Shown here: in pieces, positions 32,222 through 42,660 of the stretch
Layout of the letters: the number at the start of each line of letters is the position of its first letter
How positions within the stretch are numbered: the stretch's first letter is position 1
Assembly (NCBI GenBank): GCA_026398695.1
Contig: JAPLSJ010000030.1
Coordinates: 1-64,000 of the forward strand
Length of the DNA stretch: 64,000 nucleotides
Direction of reading: 5' to 3'
From: Arenimonas sp.
GTDB taxonomy: Bacteria > Pseudomonadota > Gammaproteobacteria > Xanthomonadales > Xanthomonadaceae
The notes under the pieces: model-generated
Told to the model about the DNA's origin: nothing
The model's input: the letters and a program-made list of their open reading frames with translations, nothing else
Databases searched by the model: none
Position numbers and translations under genes: made by a program

Positions 32222-32820
32222 TCGGGGTTTTTCTCGAGGGAATGCAGGCTGGCGGCGCCGCGGCTCAGGTCACGCAGCCGGTCCGCCAGTCCAGCATAGC
32301 TGGAGGCGGGCAGGCGCAAACGCAAGTGCAGCCCGTGCTCGTCGAAGGATACGCCGAGCTTTTGCGCGCCCGTGCTGTCCAGCAATCCGTGCACCGCGCC
32401 CGACAGCGCGAAGTCGCAGGCCAGCGTGGCTTCCCGCCAATCCACCAGCTCCCGGCGCGCCGCGGTGCGCAGGCATTCGGCCGCCGCGCCGCCATAGGCC
32501 CGCACCAGGCCGCCGACGCCCAGGTTGGTGCCGCCGTACCAGCGGGTCACCACCACCACCACCTGGTCGACGCCCTGGCCTTCGATGGCGGCCAGGATGG
32601 GGCGGCCGGCGCTGCCGCCCGGCTCGCCGTCGTCGCTGGAGCGGTACTGGGCGCCGATGCGGTAAGCCCAGCAGTTGTGCGTGGCGTCGGCGTCGGACAC
32701 CTGCTGCAGCCATGCCATCGCGGCATCGGGGCTTTCGATGGGGCAGGCGCGGGCGAGGAACCGGCTCTTGCGCGCCTCGAGCGCAAACTGCGCCGGGCCG
32801 GCCAGCGTTTCCAGCGCCAT
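32218..32820 (-). CDS. YigZ/IMPACT family protein
   Basis: SRFLARACPIESPDAAMAWLQQVSDADATHNCWAYRIG...SDDGEPGGSAGRPIL. Confidence 0.93.
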   Translation of the reverse strand: MALETLAGPAQFALEARKSRFLARACPIESPDAAMAWLQQVSDADATHNCWAYRIGAQYRSSDDGEPGGSAGRPILAAIEGQGVDQVVVVVTRWYGGTNLGVGGLVRAYGGAAAECLRTAARRELVDWREATLACDFALSGAVHGLLDSTGAQKLGVSFDEHGLHLRLRLPASSYAGLADRLRDLSRGAASLHSLEKNPE

Positions 32821-33821
32821 CAGCGCAACGAGGCCAGGTCGCTGGGGATCGGCGCGTCGGGATGGGCCTTGAGGAACAGGCGCAGGCTGGTGCGCGCACC
32901 CGCGGCGTCGCCCTGGCGACGGCGTTCGCGCACGCGATCGAGCCAGGCGTCGGGCGCGAGCCTGGCGTCATCGGCCACGGGCGGGAGGATGGCGGCTTGC
33001 CCGACCATGTCGGCCATGGCCTCGGCGCTGGCCGGTGCGGCAGGCGCAGGCGCAGGCGCAGGCGCCGCCATCGCCGCAGGCGCCACGGGTGCCGACTCAT
33101 TGAGGGCGCCCGATGCCGCCGCAGCGCCGCTGGCCGCGGATTCCTCGCGGGCCTGCGCCTGCGCCGAGGCCTTGGCCTGCGCGCGCCGTGCGAAGGCTTC
33201 CTGGTGCATGCGACGCGCCTGGTCGTTGTCTTCGCTGCGCAGGCGGCTTTCGCTTTCTTCGACGACGGCCGCGGGGGCGACGGCGTCCATGGTGACGCCC
33301 GGGACGGCCATTTCAGCGGCCGGCTCGGGTGCCGGTGCGGCGGCCTGCGGTACGGGGAACGCTTCGGGCTCGCGCGGCGGCGGCGGTGCCGGCGGCGGCG
33401 GGGGCGCCGGCACGCCACGCGCGGGGCGCTGCAGCGACGGTGGCGGGGCGGCCGGCGGCGGCACGGCCTGGTCGGGTTCGACCAGGTCCACGCTCAGGCG
33501 CTCGCGCGCCGGCGGCAGGGGTTTGGCGGCTTCGGCGGCCGAGGCCGGCGCCGACTCCGGCTGCAGCGGCGGGCGCAGCTGCACGCCGATGCCCACGGCC
33601 AGCACCGCCGCGGCGGCGGTGCCGATGGCCCAGGTGGGCAGCCAGCGCAGGCCCGCGGGCGGCTTGCGCCGTCCCGGGGCCACCGCGTCGGTTGCGGCGC
33701 GCAGGATCGCGGCGTCCATGCTGGCTGGGGGCTCACCGGCCGGCAGGGCGCGCAATACCCGGGCCAGGGCGATCTCGTCGTCCTGGAGCGGGTGCTTGCG
33801 CGGGTCCTGCGGCTGGGTCAC
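32820..33821 (-). CDS. Single-TM Pro/Ala-rich protein, possible anti-sigma-type partner of ECF/VWA cluster
   Basis: N-term cytoplasmic segment, one TM, long Pro/Ala-rich tail; adjacent to VWA and ECF genes. Confidence 0.6.
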   Translation of the reverse strand: MTQPQDPRKHPLQDDEIALARVLRALPAGEPPASMDAAILRAATDAVAPGRRKPPAGLRWLPTWAIGTAAAAVLAVGIGVQLRPPLQPESAPASAAEAAKPLPPARERLSVDLVEPDQAVPPPAAPPPSLQRPARGVPAPPPPPAPPPPREPEAFPVPQAAAPAPEPAAEMAVPGVTMDAVAPAAVVEESESRLRSEDNDQARRMHQEAFARRAQAKASAQAQAREESAASGAAAASGALNESAPVAPAAMAAPAPAPAPAAPASAEAMADMVGQAAILPPVADDARLAPDAWLDRVRERRRQGDAAGARTSLRLFLKAHPDAPIPSDLASLR

Positions 33822-33831
33822 GTCGATGGCT

Positions 33832-35565
33832 TCACTGTTGGCTGATCACGACCGCGGGGTCGTGCGTGGGGTCGAGGCTGCGGGCCTGCGCCACCAGCTG
33901 CAGGAACTCGCCGCGGTAGCCCCAAGTGTCCTCGCCGCGGGCGCCGCGCGCCAGCGCTTCCACCTGGTCCCAGGTGTAACCGTTGGTGTTGGCGCCGCCG
34001 CGCAGCAGGTCCGCGTAGGCCGCCACCGCCGCCGCGAAGCGCAGGCTTTCGCCCGCCTCGGCGCGGATGTCGCGGCGCGTCACCGGGCGCTCCATCAGCA
34101 CGCTGCGGGGATGGCCGGGCAGCTTGTAGCGCAGCTTGAGGTGCGCCAGTTCGGCGCCCGCGCCGGGCATCGGCTGCGTGCCGGCGTAGCGCAGTGGATC
34201 GGAGGCCTCGCCGCCCGAGCCCACCAGGCTGATCTCGTAGATCGCGGTGACGTCGTGGCCGGCGCCGATGTCGCCCGCGTCCACCTGGTCGTTGTTGAAG
34301 TCCTCGCGCGCCAGCTGGCGGTTTTCGTAGCCGATCAACCGGTATTCGGCCACCGTGGCGGGATTGAACTCGACCTGGATCTTCACGTCGCTGGCAATGG
34401 TGAGCAGGGTGGAGGTCATTTCCTCGACCAGCACCTTGCGGCCTTCCATCAGGTTGTCGATGTAGGCGTGGTTGCCGTCGCCCAGGTCGGCCAGCTGTTC
34501 GGCCATGGCCTCGTTGTAGTTGCCCTGGCCAAAGCCCAGCGTGGTGAGCGCGATGCCGGCCTCGCGGCCCTGCTCGACCTTGGTCTCGAGCGCGCGCTGG
34601 TCGTACACGCCCACGTTGAAGTCGCCGTCGGTGGCCATCACCACGCGGTTCACGCCGCCGTCGATGTAGGCCTGTCGGGCCATGGCGTAGGCGAGGTCGA
34701 TGCCTTCGCCGCCGTTGGTGGAGCCGCCGGCCTCGAGCCGGCCCAGCGCGTCGAGGATTTCGCCGTGGCGGTCGCCCGGGGTGGGCGGCAACACCAGGCC
34801 GGCGCTGCCGGCGTACACCACGATGCTCACGCGGTCCTGAGCGCGCAGGCGCGGCACCAGCTGGCGGAAGCTTTCCTTGAGCAGCGGCAGCTTGTCGGCG
34901 TCGGCCATCGAGCCAGACGTGTCGATCAGGAACACCAGGTTGGATGCCGGGATCTCGCTGCGCTCCACGTCATAACCCTGGATGCCGACCTGCAGCAGCA
35001 GGCGCTTGGCATTCCAGGGCGCCGGCGCCAGCGCGGTGGTGACCTCGAAGGGCTGGCGGCGGTTGGCCGGACCGGCGAACCCGTAGTCGAAGTAATTGAC
35101 CATTTCCTCGACCCGCACCGCATCCTTGGGCGGCAGCTGGCCCTGGGCCAGCATGCGGCGCACGTTGCTGTAGCTGCCGGTGTCGACGTCGATGGAGAAG
35201 GTGGACACCGGCTGCTCGGCGGTTCGGACGATGCCGTTGTCCTCGAACTCGGCGTAACGCTCGGTGTTGGCCTCCTGCGCGGGCACGCTGGCGGGTGCGA
35301 CCAGCCGGGCCTGCGGCACGGACGAGGGTTCGTAGGCGGCCATCGGCGCCGGCGGCGGGGGAGGCGCGATCAATGGCACGACGCTGCTTGCCTCTGCGCG
35401 GATGCGCTGGGCAACGGCTTCATCGGCAATGGCCTGGTGGGCGCCGACGGCATCGGCGGCGACATCCGTTTCGGCCGTGGCCGGGACGGGCTTGGTTTCT
35501 TCGGCCTGGCGGGCACAGCCGGCGGCGACGGCGAGGGCAAGGCAGCTGATCAGCAACGGACGCAT
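33832..35565 (-). CDS. VWA domain lipoprotein (YfbK-like)
   Basis: Lipobox VAAGC; TFSIDVDTGSYSNVRRML; NLVFLIDTSGSMADADKLPLLKESF. Confidence 0.93.
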   Translation of the reverse strand: MRPLLISCLALAVAAGCARQAEETKPVPATAETDVAADAVGAHQAIADEAVAQRIRAEASSVVPLIAPPPPPAPMAAYEPSSVPQARLVAPASVPAQEANTERYAEFEDNGIVRTAEQPVSTFSIDVDTGSYSNVRRMLAQGQLPPKDAVRVEEMVNYFDYGFAGPANRRQPFEVTTALAPAPWNAKRLLLQVGIQGYDVERSEIPASNLVFLIDTSGSMADADKLPLLKESFRQLVPRLRAQDRVSIVVYAGSAGLVLPPTPGDRHGEILDALGRLEAGGSTNGGEGIDLAYAMARQAYIDGGVNRVVMATDGDFNVGVYDQRALETKVEQGREAGIALTTLGFGQGNYNEAMAEQLADLGDGNHAYIDNLMEGRKVLVEEMTSTLLTIASDVKIQVEFNPATVAEYRLIGYENRQLAREDFNNDQVDAGDIGAGHDVTAIYEISLVGSGGEASDPLRYAGTQPMPGAGAELAHLKLRYKLPGHPRSVLMERPVTRRDIRAEAGESLRFAAAVAAYADLLRGGANTNGYTWDQVEALARGARGEDTWGYRGEFLQLVAQARSLDPTHDPAVVISQQ

Positions 35566-35630
35566 GGGGTGGCTCCTGTTGGGGGTGGCCACTCCTTCAA
35601 CGCGCCGGTCCGCGGAACGGGGTTGGCCGA

Positions 35631-36179
35631 TCATGGCCGCAGCCTCGCGCGCAGCTTGTCCATGGCGTAGCGCAGCCGGGACTTGACGGTTTCGCGGCCC
35701 ACGCCGGTGATTTCACCGATCTCCTCCAGGCTCAGCTCCTGCTCCAGCCGCAGCAGCACCACCTCCCGCTGGTCGTCGGGCAGTACCTCCAGCGCCAGCT
35801 GCAGGCGGCGGCGCTCTTCGAAGGCCGACAGCGTGCGCTCGGGCGTCTCCGGGTCGGGCACGCGCTCGGCCAGTTCGGCGGCGTCGTCGGGCGCGCTGGG
35901 GCGGTGCTGCCTGGCCCGCCAGTGGTCGGTCACCCGGTTGTGGGCGATCTGGTAGAGCCAGGTCGCGAACTTCGCCTCGGGGCGGTAGCGGTCACGCGCG
36001 GTGATCACCCGTTGCCAGGTGTCCTGGAAAAACTCCTCGGCCAGGCCCTGGTCGCGCAGCTGGCGCTGGAGGTGGCGGAACAGCGGGCCACGATGGCGGG
36101 CGTAAAGCACCTGGAACGCGGTGGCGTCGCCGGCCCCGTAGGCCAGCATCAATTCCTCGTCGGTGGGCTCCGCCTGCAT
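35631..36179 (-). CDS. ECF-family RNA polymerase sigma factor
   Basis: DEELMLAYGAGDATAFQVLYARHRGPLFRHLQRQL...GEITGVGRETVKSRLRYAMDKLR. Confidence 0.93.
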   Translation of the reverse strand: MQAEPTDEELMLAYGAGDATAFQVLYARHRGPLFRHLQRQLRDQGLAEEFFQDTWQRVITARDRYRPEAKFATWLYQIAHNRVTDHWRARQHRPSAPDDAAELAERVPDPETPERTLSAFEERRRLQLALEVLPDDQREVVLLRLEQELSLEEIGEITGVGRETVKSRLRYAMDKLRARLRP

Positions 36180-36264
36180 GCCCGGAAGCCTACGGGCTTT
36201 CAAGGTGGCGGTGAAGCCAAGCCCGCTCATCTCCGGGTGGGGGTTGGGGGTGTAAATTGCCGCG

Positions 36265-37713
36265 ATGCCCCAGCCCGCCCTCCGTATGCCGCTCCAAGCC
36301 AGCTCGCGGCCCCTGCGCGCAGGCGGTTGGCTGCGTCCGGGGCCGCATCTGCTGGCGGGCCTGGTGGTGCTGGCGCTGGGTATCTACTTCAGCATCAATG
36401 CCGGCAACCTCGAGCATCGCCGCGAACTGAGCGAACAGCGGCTCGAGGTGCAGGGGCAGCTTTCGGATTTCCGGGCCCGCTTCGAGCGCGACATCTATGC
36501 CAGCGAGGCCCTGGTGCGTGGCCTGGCGGTGCAGGTGGTGCTGCGCGAGGGCCTGTCGAGCGGCGAGTTCGAGGCCATTGCCGAAGAACTGCTGCGTGGC
36601 CAGACGCAGTTCCTCAGCCTGTCGCTGGCGCCGGGCTTCGTCATCCGCGACATCTACCCGCGGCGCGGCAACGAAGCCGCGATCGGGCTGCACCTGCTGG
36701 AGCAACCCGGGCAGAAGGACGCCATGCTGCGCGCCATCAGCGAGGACGGCCCCGTGCTGGCCGGCCCCTACGAGCCCGTGCAGGGCGGCAGCGCGCTGGC
36801 CGTGCGCATTCCGCTCTGGGTGGACGTGGACGGCGTGCCGCGTTACTGGGGCGCCGTGAGCATCGCGCTCGACTACGACCAAATGCTCGAGCGTGCCGGC
36901 GTGCGGCGGCTGGAAAAAGCGCTGAAGTTCGACGTGGTCGGCAAGGACGCCACCGGGCCGGGCGGCGGCATCATCCGCGGTCCGCGCATCCCGGCGTCGG
37001 AGCGGCCGGTGAAGATGCCGGTGTTCCTGCCCGGCGGCAGCTGGCTGATCTCGGCGATGCCGGTCGAAGGCTGGGCCAGCCGCGACTGGTGGCAGTCGCC
37101 GGCGTTCCTGTTCCGCGCGCTGCTGAGCCTGCTCGCTGCGCTGGCCACCGCGCGCATCCTGCATGATCGCTCGCGCATCCGCGTGCTGGCCGGCATCGAC
37201 GCGCTCACCAACCTGCCCAACCGCCGCTGGGCGCTGCAGCAACTGGCGCGCATGATCGGCCGCGGACGCCGGGGTGCCGGCCGTTTCGCGCTGATGTCGT
37301 TCGACCTCGACGGCTTCAAGCCGGTGAACGACACCTACGGCCACGCCGCGGGCGACGCGCTGCTCGAGCGGATCGGCCATCGCCTGATGGAGGCGGTGCG
37401 CCCCGGCGACCTCGTGGCGCGCATGGGCGGCGACGAATTCCTGGTGATGCTGCCGATCGACGCCAAGGCCGACGACGACTGGCTGCGCGCCGCAGCGCTG
37501 CGCGTGCAGGCCGAGATCAGCCGGCCGGTGGCCATCGAGGGCCACTGGGTGGTGGTGGGCGCCAGCATCGGCGTGGCGCGTTTCCCGGAGGACGGCGACG
37601 AGGCCGAAGTGCTGCTGCGCAAGGCCGACGAAGCCATGTACCGGGCCAAGAACGGCGAAAGCCACGGCATCGCCTTCGCTGCCCGGTCGCTGCTGGCCCA
37701 GGCGGAGGCCTAG
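36265..37713 (+). CDS. Membrane CHASE-type sensor diguanylate cyclase
   Basis: Two TMs around periplasmic domain; IDALTNLPNRRWALQQL...RMGGDEFLVML. Confidence 0.9.
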   Translation: MPQPALRMPLQASSRPLRAGGWLRPGPHLLAGLVVLALGIYFSINAGNLEHRRELSEQRLEVQGQLSDFRARFERDIYASEALVRGLAVQVVLREGLSSGEFEAIAEELLRGQTQFLSLSLAPGFVIRDIYPRRGNEAAIGLHLLEQPGQKDAMLRAISEDGPVLAGPYEPVQGGSALAVRIPLWVDVDGVPRYWGAVSIALDYDQMLERAGVRRLEKALKFDVVGKDATGPGGGIIRGPRIPASERPVKMPVFLPGGSWLISAMPVEGWASRDWWQSPAFLFRALLSLLAALATARILHDRSRIRVLAGIDALTNLPNRRWALQQLARMIGRGRRGAGRFALMSFDLDGFKPVNDTYGHAAGDALLERIGHRLMEAVRPGDLVARMGGDEFLVMLPIDAKADDDWLRAAALRVQAEISRPVAIEGHWVVVGASIGVARFPEDGDEAEVLLRKADEAMYRAKNGESHGIAFAARSLLAQAEA

Positions 37714-37720
37714 GCCGGGT

Positions 37721-39070
37721 TCATTCCTGGCTGTCTTCGACCCGCAGGAGCAGGGTGCCGGCCGCCAGCCTTGCGCGCAGCCGCTCGCCAACGGCGGTGT
37801 CGGCCGGGCCACGCACCACGCCACCGTCGGTCTCGCGCTGCACGATGGCATAGCCGCGCGCCAGCGTGGCCAGCGGGCTGACGCCGGAGAGCGCACGCGC
37901 CAGGCCCTGCAGCTGCAGGCGCCGTTGCGCCAGGACGCGGGGCGGCGCCGCCTGCAGCCGCTGCACGAGCAGCTGAAGGCGATGGCGATGGTCCTGCAGT
38001 CGACGGCGCGGATGCACCTGGTCGAGGCGGCGCAGCAGCTTGCCGCTGCGTTCGGCGGCGATGGCCAAGGGCTGGGCCATCGCCATGTCCAGGCGCCGGC
38101 GCAGCGCGGCCAGGCGGCCGCGGCCGCGCTCGAGCCGCAGCTGCGGGCGCAGGGCCTGCAGCTTCAGGAACGCCTGGTCGGCGCGCTGGGCGCGGGCGGT
38201 GTTCATGCGGGCCAGCAGCGCCTGCAGCTGGCGGTGGCGTTGCTCGAGCCGCGCGGCAAGTTCGCCGCGTTCGGGCACCAGCAGTTCGGCGGCCGCCGAT
38301 GGCGTCGGCGCGCGCAGGTCGGCGGCGAAATCGGTCAGGCTGGAGTCGATCTCGTGGCCCACGGCCGACACCACCGGCACCGGGCAGGCCGCCACCGCGC
38401 GCGCCAGGGCCTCGTCGTTGAAGGCCCAGAGGTCTTCCAGCGAACCGCCGCCGCGCGTGAGCAGCAGCACGTCGTAGCGGCCGCTCGAGGCGGCGCGTCG
38501 CAGCATGTCCAGGATCTGGGCCGCGGCGCCGTAGCCCTGCACCGGCACCGGCAGCACGTCCACCGGCAGCAGCGGGAAACGCCGGCCCAGCACGCTCAGC
38601 ACGTCGCGCACGGCGGCGCCGCGCGGCGAGGTGATGACGCCCAGCCGGCGCGGGAACGCCGGCAGCGGCCGCTTGCGGGCGGGATCGAACAGGCCCTCGG
38701 CGGCCAGCCGGGCCTTGAGCTGTTCGAAGGCCCGGCGCAGCGCGCCTTCGCCGGCTTCCTCCATGTGCTCGAGCACCAGCTGGTAGTCGCCGCGCGCCTC
38801 GTACAGGGTGAGGCGGCCGCGGGCCAGCACCTGCAGCCCGTCGCGGGGCAGGAACCGCAGGGCCTGGGCCTTGGGCTTGAACAGGGCGCAGCGCACCTGG
38901 GCGCGTTCGTCCTTGAGCGTGAAGTAGGCGTGGCCGGACGCGGGCCGCGAGAAGTTGCTGATCTCGCCTTCGACCCAGACCTGCGCGAAGCTGCCCTCCA
39001 GCAGGTCGCGCGCCAGCGCATTGAGCTGGGACGGGCGCAGGACCTGGCGTTCACGGACGAGCTGGGACAT
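37721..39070 (-). CDS. xseA: Exodeoxyribonuclease VII large subunit
   Basis: [55 protein letters not shown]. Confidence 0.96.
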   Translation of the reverse strand: MSQLVRERQVLRPSQLNALARDLLEGSFAQVWVEGEISNFSRPASGHAYFTLKDERAQVRCALFKPKAQALRFLPRDGLQVLARGRLTLYEARGDYQLVLEHMEEAGEGALRRAFEQLKARLAAEGLFDPARKRPLPAFPRRLGVITSPRGAAVRDVLSVLGRRFPLLPVDVLPVPVQGYGAAAQILDMLRRAASSGRYDVLLLTRGGGSLEDLWAFNDEALARAVAACPVPVVSAVGHEIDSSLTDFAADLRAPTPSAAAELLVPERGELAARLEQRHRQLQALLARMNTARAQRADQAFLKLQALRPQLRLERGRGRLAALRRRLDMAMAQPLAIAAERSGKLLRRLDQVHPRRRLQDHRHRLQLLVQRLQAAPPRVLAQRRLQLQGLARALSGVSPLATLARGYAIVQRETDGGVVRGPADTAVGERLRARLAAGTLLLRVEDSQE

Positions 39071-39175
39071 GGGCGGTGCCGGGGACGGCCTGACAGGATA
39101 GCGCGACGCGTTTGCCCTGGGGGGTAGGGGATGGCGCCCGCCCGGTCTAAACTGTCCAAGCCACGAGGACACACG

Positions 39176-40825
39176 ATGAGCGATAGCTACAAGAGGCTGG
39201 GCGAAGACTTGCCGACCACGACCCAAGGCGCGGGCGCGTTCGTCGCCGATCCGCGCAAGGTCAAGGCCTGGGTCGCGGCCCTGCCGCGCGCCAACGCGCT
39301 GGCCACCGAACAGGAACTCTCGCGTGCGCTGGAAAGCCTGGTGGGCCAGAAGCTGTCGGGTACCCAGCGGCTGGGTGCGCTGGAGGAAGTCCGCGCCGTC
39401 GTCGTCGAATCGGTGAACCTGCTCGAGCGCCAGTTCGCCACCAACCCCCTGCCGCTGCCGCCCGACAAGGCGCGCGCCGCTGCGGTGGCCGAGGCCTTCC
39501 ACCTGATGCTGGCGCATGGCTACCGCCGCGCCGCGCACGACATCTGCGCGCCCTCGGGCGCGGTGCCGTTCCTGAAGGGCGGCGGCGTGCTGCAGTCGCT
39601 CGAGCGCGCGGCCTGGCACTATTCGCGCGCCCTGGCGCTGGCCTGGCGCGTGTATCGCCCGCCGGGCGCGGGCGCCTGGCAGGGCCTGCACCGCGTGCAC
39701 CGCTTCGCGGCCGCGCTCAAGCTCGACCGCAAGCTGGTGGACGACGCCGTGGCGGGCGCGGGCCAGGACATCAACACCCTCTACGTGCAGACCCTGCTGC
39801 TGGCGGCGGTGAACCCGTATGCCTTCGGCCAGTCCGAACAGGACACCCTGTGGCCGATCACGCGCGGCTACGCGTCGCGCTGCGGCCTGAGCGAGCAGCC
39901 GCCCGACGGCCTGGCGCCGGTGGTGCCCGAGGACGCCGACCGCGGCCCGGGTCCGGGCGCCGGCGAGGAATCCCATTCGCTCTGGCTGGACCTGCGCGCC
40001 TTCGCCGACGACGTCGATCGCGCGCTGGGCCGCGTCCGCGACGGCCAGTCCGATCTGCACCCGGGCCCGGGCGCCGGCGTTCGCGTCGGCAACGACCTGC
40101 TGATCCGCCTGCGCCGCGCCTTCGGCCAGATCGCCGCGCGCGGCCTGGTGCGGCTGCCGGCCGGCCATCGCCTGGACACGGTGCTGGGGCTGAGCGGCCT
40201 GCATTATTTCCTCGCCGGGCAGCGTGACTTCGACACCTTCATGCGGCAGTCGGCGCAGGGCACCGTGCACGTGATCGCCGGCGCGGCCTGGACCCAGGGC
40301 GCGGCCGGCATGACCAAGGTGGCGCGCTTCACCGGCAAGGTGCTCGACCAGAGCCTGGGCGGCTACCGCATGGCCTGGGAAAGCGCCGACCAGGCGCGCG
40401 CGCGCGTGGGCGAACTGGTGGGCCTGAACTTCGGCGACGAAGGCGAAGAGCAGGAATGGATGGTCGGCGTGATGCGCTGGCTGCGCTACGAGGACGACGG
40501 CAGCCTGTCGGCCGGCGTCGAACTGCTTTCCCGCCGCGCCAGTGCCGTGGCGCTGCGCGTGGTGAGCGCCGACGGCGGCAGCCGCCAGCTCAGCCGCGCG
40601 GTCGAGATCTTCCCCATCGACGGCACGCGTGGCCGCTGCTTCATCTCCAACGCCAACATCGAATCCGGAAGCCGAATCGAAGTGATCCACGACATCACCA
40701 GCCATTTCCCCGAGATCGCGCCGCGCGGCCCCGACCTGCTGCCCGAGGTCGAAGTGCTGCTCAACGCCGGCGACTACGTACTGCTGGGCGAGCGCCAGGA
40801 AGTGGCCGCCGGGGAGGCCGCGTGA
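39176..40825 (+). CDS. Conserved protein, candidate C-terminal PilZ-like domain
   Basis: Long intact [45 protein letters not shown] PilZ-like spacing. Confidence 0.7.
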   Translation: MSDSYKRLGEDLPTTTQGAGAFVADPRKVKAWVAALPRANALATEQELSRALESLVGQKLSGTQRLGALEEVRAVVVESVNLLERQFATNPLPLPPDKARAAAVAEAFHLMLAHGYRRAAHDICAPSGAVPFLKGGGVLQSLERAAWHYSRALALAWRVYRPPGAGAWQGLHRVHRFAAALKLDRKLVDDAVAGAGQDINTLYVQTLLLAAVNPYAFGQSEQDTLWPITRGYASRCGLSEQPPDGLAPVVPEDADRGPGPGAGEESHSLWLDLRAFADDVDRALGRVRDGQSDLHPGPGAGVRVGNDLLIRLRRAFGQIAARGLVRLPAGHRLDTVLGLSGLHYFLAGQRDFDTFMRQSAQGTVHVIAGAAWTQGAAGMTKVARFTGKVLDQSLGGYRMAWESADQARARVGELVGLNFGDEGEEQEWMVGVMRWLRYEDDGSLSAGVELLSRRASAVALRVVSADGGSRQLSRAVEIFPIDGTRGRCFISNANIESGSRIEVIHDITSHFPEIAPRGPDLLPEVEVLLNAGDYVLLGERQEVAAGEAA

Positions 40826-42057
40826 GCGACGCCACCGCAAACCCGCGCCGCGCCACCCGCGCGGTCGCCGTGGACAAGGTGCTGATCGGCGGCGGTGCGC
40901 CGGTGGTGGTGCAGTCCATGACCAACACCGACACCGCCGACGTCGCCGCTACGGTGAAGCAGGTGGCCGACCTGTGGCGCGCCGGCTCCGAGCTGGTGCG
41001 CATCACGGTGAACAACCCCGAATCGGCCGCCGCCGTGCCGCGCATCCGCGAAAAGCTCGACATGATGTCGGTGCCGGTGCCGCTGGTGGGCGACTTCCAC
41101 TACAACGGCCACCAGCTGCTGGCCGACGAGCCGGCCTGCGCCATCGCGCTGGCCAAGTACCGCATCAACCCCGGCAACGTCGGCTTCGGCAAGAAGAAGG
41201 ACAGCCAGTTCGGCGCCATCATCGAAACCGCCGCCCGCTACGGCAAGCCGGTGCGCATCGGCGTCAACTGGGGCTCGCTGGACCAGTCGCTGGCGGCCCG
41301 CCTGATGGACGAAAACGCCGCCCGCGCCCAGCCCTGGGACGCGGCGCGGGTGCTGCGCGAGGCGCTGGTGGTGTCGGCGCTGGAGTCGGCGGAAAAGGCC
41401 GTTGAAATCGGCCTGCCGCGCGACCGCATCATCCTCTCGGCCAAGGTCAGCGGCGTGCAGGAACTCATTGCCGTGTACCGCGAGCTGGCCCAGCGTTCGG
41501 ACTTCCCGCTGCACCTGGGCCTCACCGAGGCCGGCATGGGCAGCAAGGGCATGGTGGCGTCCAGCGCCGCGCTGGCGGTGCTGATGCAGGAAGGCATCGG
41601 CGACACCATCCGCATCTCGCTCACCCCCGAGCCCGGCGCCGCGCGCACGCTCGAAGTGGTGGTGGCGCAGGAGCTGCTGCAGACCATGGGCCTGCGTGCG
41701 TTCACCCCGCTGGTGACGGCCTGCCCGGGCTGTGGCCGCACCACCTCGGAGTTCTTCCAGGTGCTGGCGCAGCGGGTGCAGGAACACGTTCGTGGCCAGA
41801 TGCCGGTCTGGAAGCTCAAGTACCCCGGCGTCGAAAACCTCTCGCTCGCCGTCATGGGCTGCGTGGTGAACGGCCCCGGCGAATCCCGCCACGCCGACAT
41901 CGGCATCTCGCTGCCGGGCACCGGCGAGGCACCCTCGGCCCCGGTGTTCATCGACGGCCAGAAGGCGATGACCCTGCGCGGCGAAAACATCGCCGACGAG
42001 TTCGTGGGCGTGATCGACGCCTACGTACTCCAGCGCTACGGCCGGCCATCCGGCTGA
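40822..42057 (+). CDS. ispG: 4-hydroxy-3-methylbut-2-en-1-yl diphosphate synthase
   Basis: [45 protein letters not shown] start overlapping upstream stop. Confidence 0.97.
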   Translation: MSDATANPRRATRAVAVDKVLIGGGAPVVVQSMTNTDTADVAATVKQVADLWRAGSELVRITVNNPESAAAVPRIREKLDMMSVPVPLVGDFHYNGHQLLADEPACAIALAKYRINPGNVGFGKKKDSQFGAIIETAARYGKPVRIGVNWGSLDQSLAARLMDENAARAQPWDAARVLREALVVSALESAEKAVEIGLPRDRIILSAKVSGVQELIAVYRELAQRSDFPLHLGLTEAGMGSKGMVASSAALAVLMQEGIGDTIRISLTPEPGAARTLEVVVAQELLQTMGLRAFTPLVTACPGCGRTTSEFFQVLAQRVQEHVRGQMPVWKLKYPGVENLSLAVMGCVVNGPGESRHADIGISLPGTGEAPSAPVFIDGQKAMTLRGENIADEFVGVIDAYVLQRYGRPSG

Positions 42058-42150
42058 GGCCGTGCGCCGGGTCGATCCCGGCGGGGGGGCATGGACGAAA
42101 GGGGGGCGGCCGTTCCAGAATCAAGCCTTCACCACCCACCAAGGACCACC

Positions 42151-42621
42151 ATGCGCCAGAACGCCCGCTTCCTCGCCGTGCCGATGCTGCTTCTGGGCCT
42201 CGTACTGTCCCCCGTTGCTTCCGCCGACGCGTCGGTGGCCACCCGTCTCGATGCCCGCGGCATCAAGTACGAGGTCGATGGCGACGGCGACTACAAGGTC
42301 ACCTATTCGTACAAGTCCGAAGGCCGCACCCAGCTGGTGTTCGTGTCCGGCGGCACCGAATCCGTCGGCGGCTTCAAGGTGCGTGAAGTGTTCGCACCGG
42401 CGGCGAAGGACGGCATCAACGGCGCCAAGGCGATCGAGCTGATGGGCGAGAGCCGCACCAACAAGATCGGCAGCTGGGAGCTGCAGGGCGACGTGCTGTA
42501 CTTCGTCATCAAGCTGCCCGATTCGGTCAATGCGTCCGAGCTGGAGTCGGCGATGGACATCGCCGCGCAGACCGCCGACAACATGGAAATCGAGCTGTCG
42601 GGCGACGAAGACGCGCTCTGA
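42151..42621 (+). CDS. Secreted conserved hypothetical protein
   Basis: Signal peptide MRQNARFLAVPMLLLGLVLSPVASADA; acidic C-terminus. Confidence 0.7.
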   Translation: MRQNARFLAVPMLLLGLVLSPVASADASVATRLDARGIKYEVDGDGDYKVTYSYKSEGRTQLVFVSGGTESVGGFKVREVFAPAAKDGINGAKAIELMGESRTNKIGSWELQGDVLYFVIKLPDSVNASELESAMDIAAQTADNMEIELSGDEDAL

Positions 42622-42660
42622 GCCTGCACCACCGCGCGGGCGGGCGCCGGCCGGTGCCCG

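Noticed and set aside
33041-33064. CAGGCG hexanucleotide tandem (x4)
   Set aside because: Short in-frame Ala-Pro repeat in a Pro/Ala-rich coding region; too short to argue for phase variation.
32242-35670. 1142-aa plus-strand ORF
   Set aside because: Antisense to YigZ, the Pro/Ala-rich protein and the VWA protein, all of which have recognisable families or correct codon bias.
37721-40840. 1039-aa minus-strand ORF covering xseA and the gene beyond
   Set aside because: Only 37721-39070 matches XseA; the N-terminal extension is a shadow frame antisense to the well-supported 39176-40825 gene.
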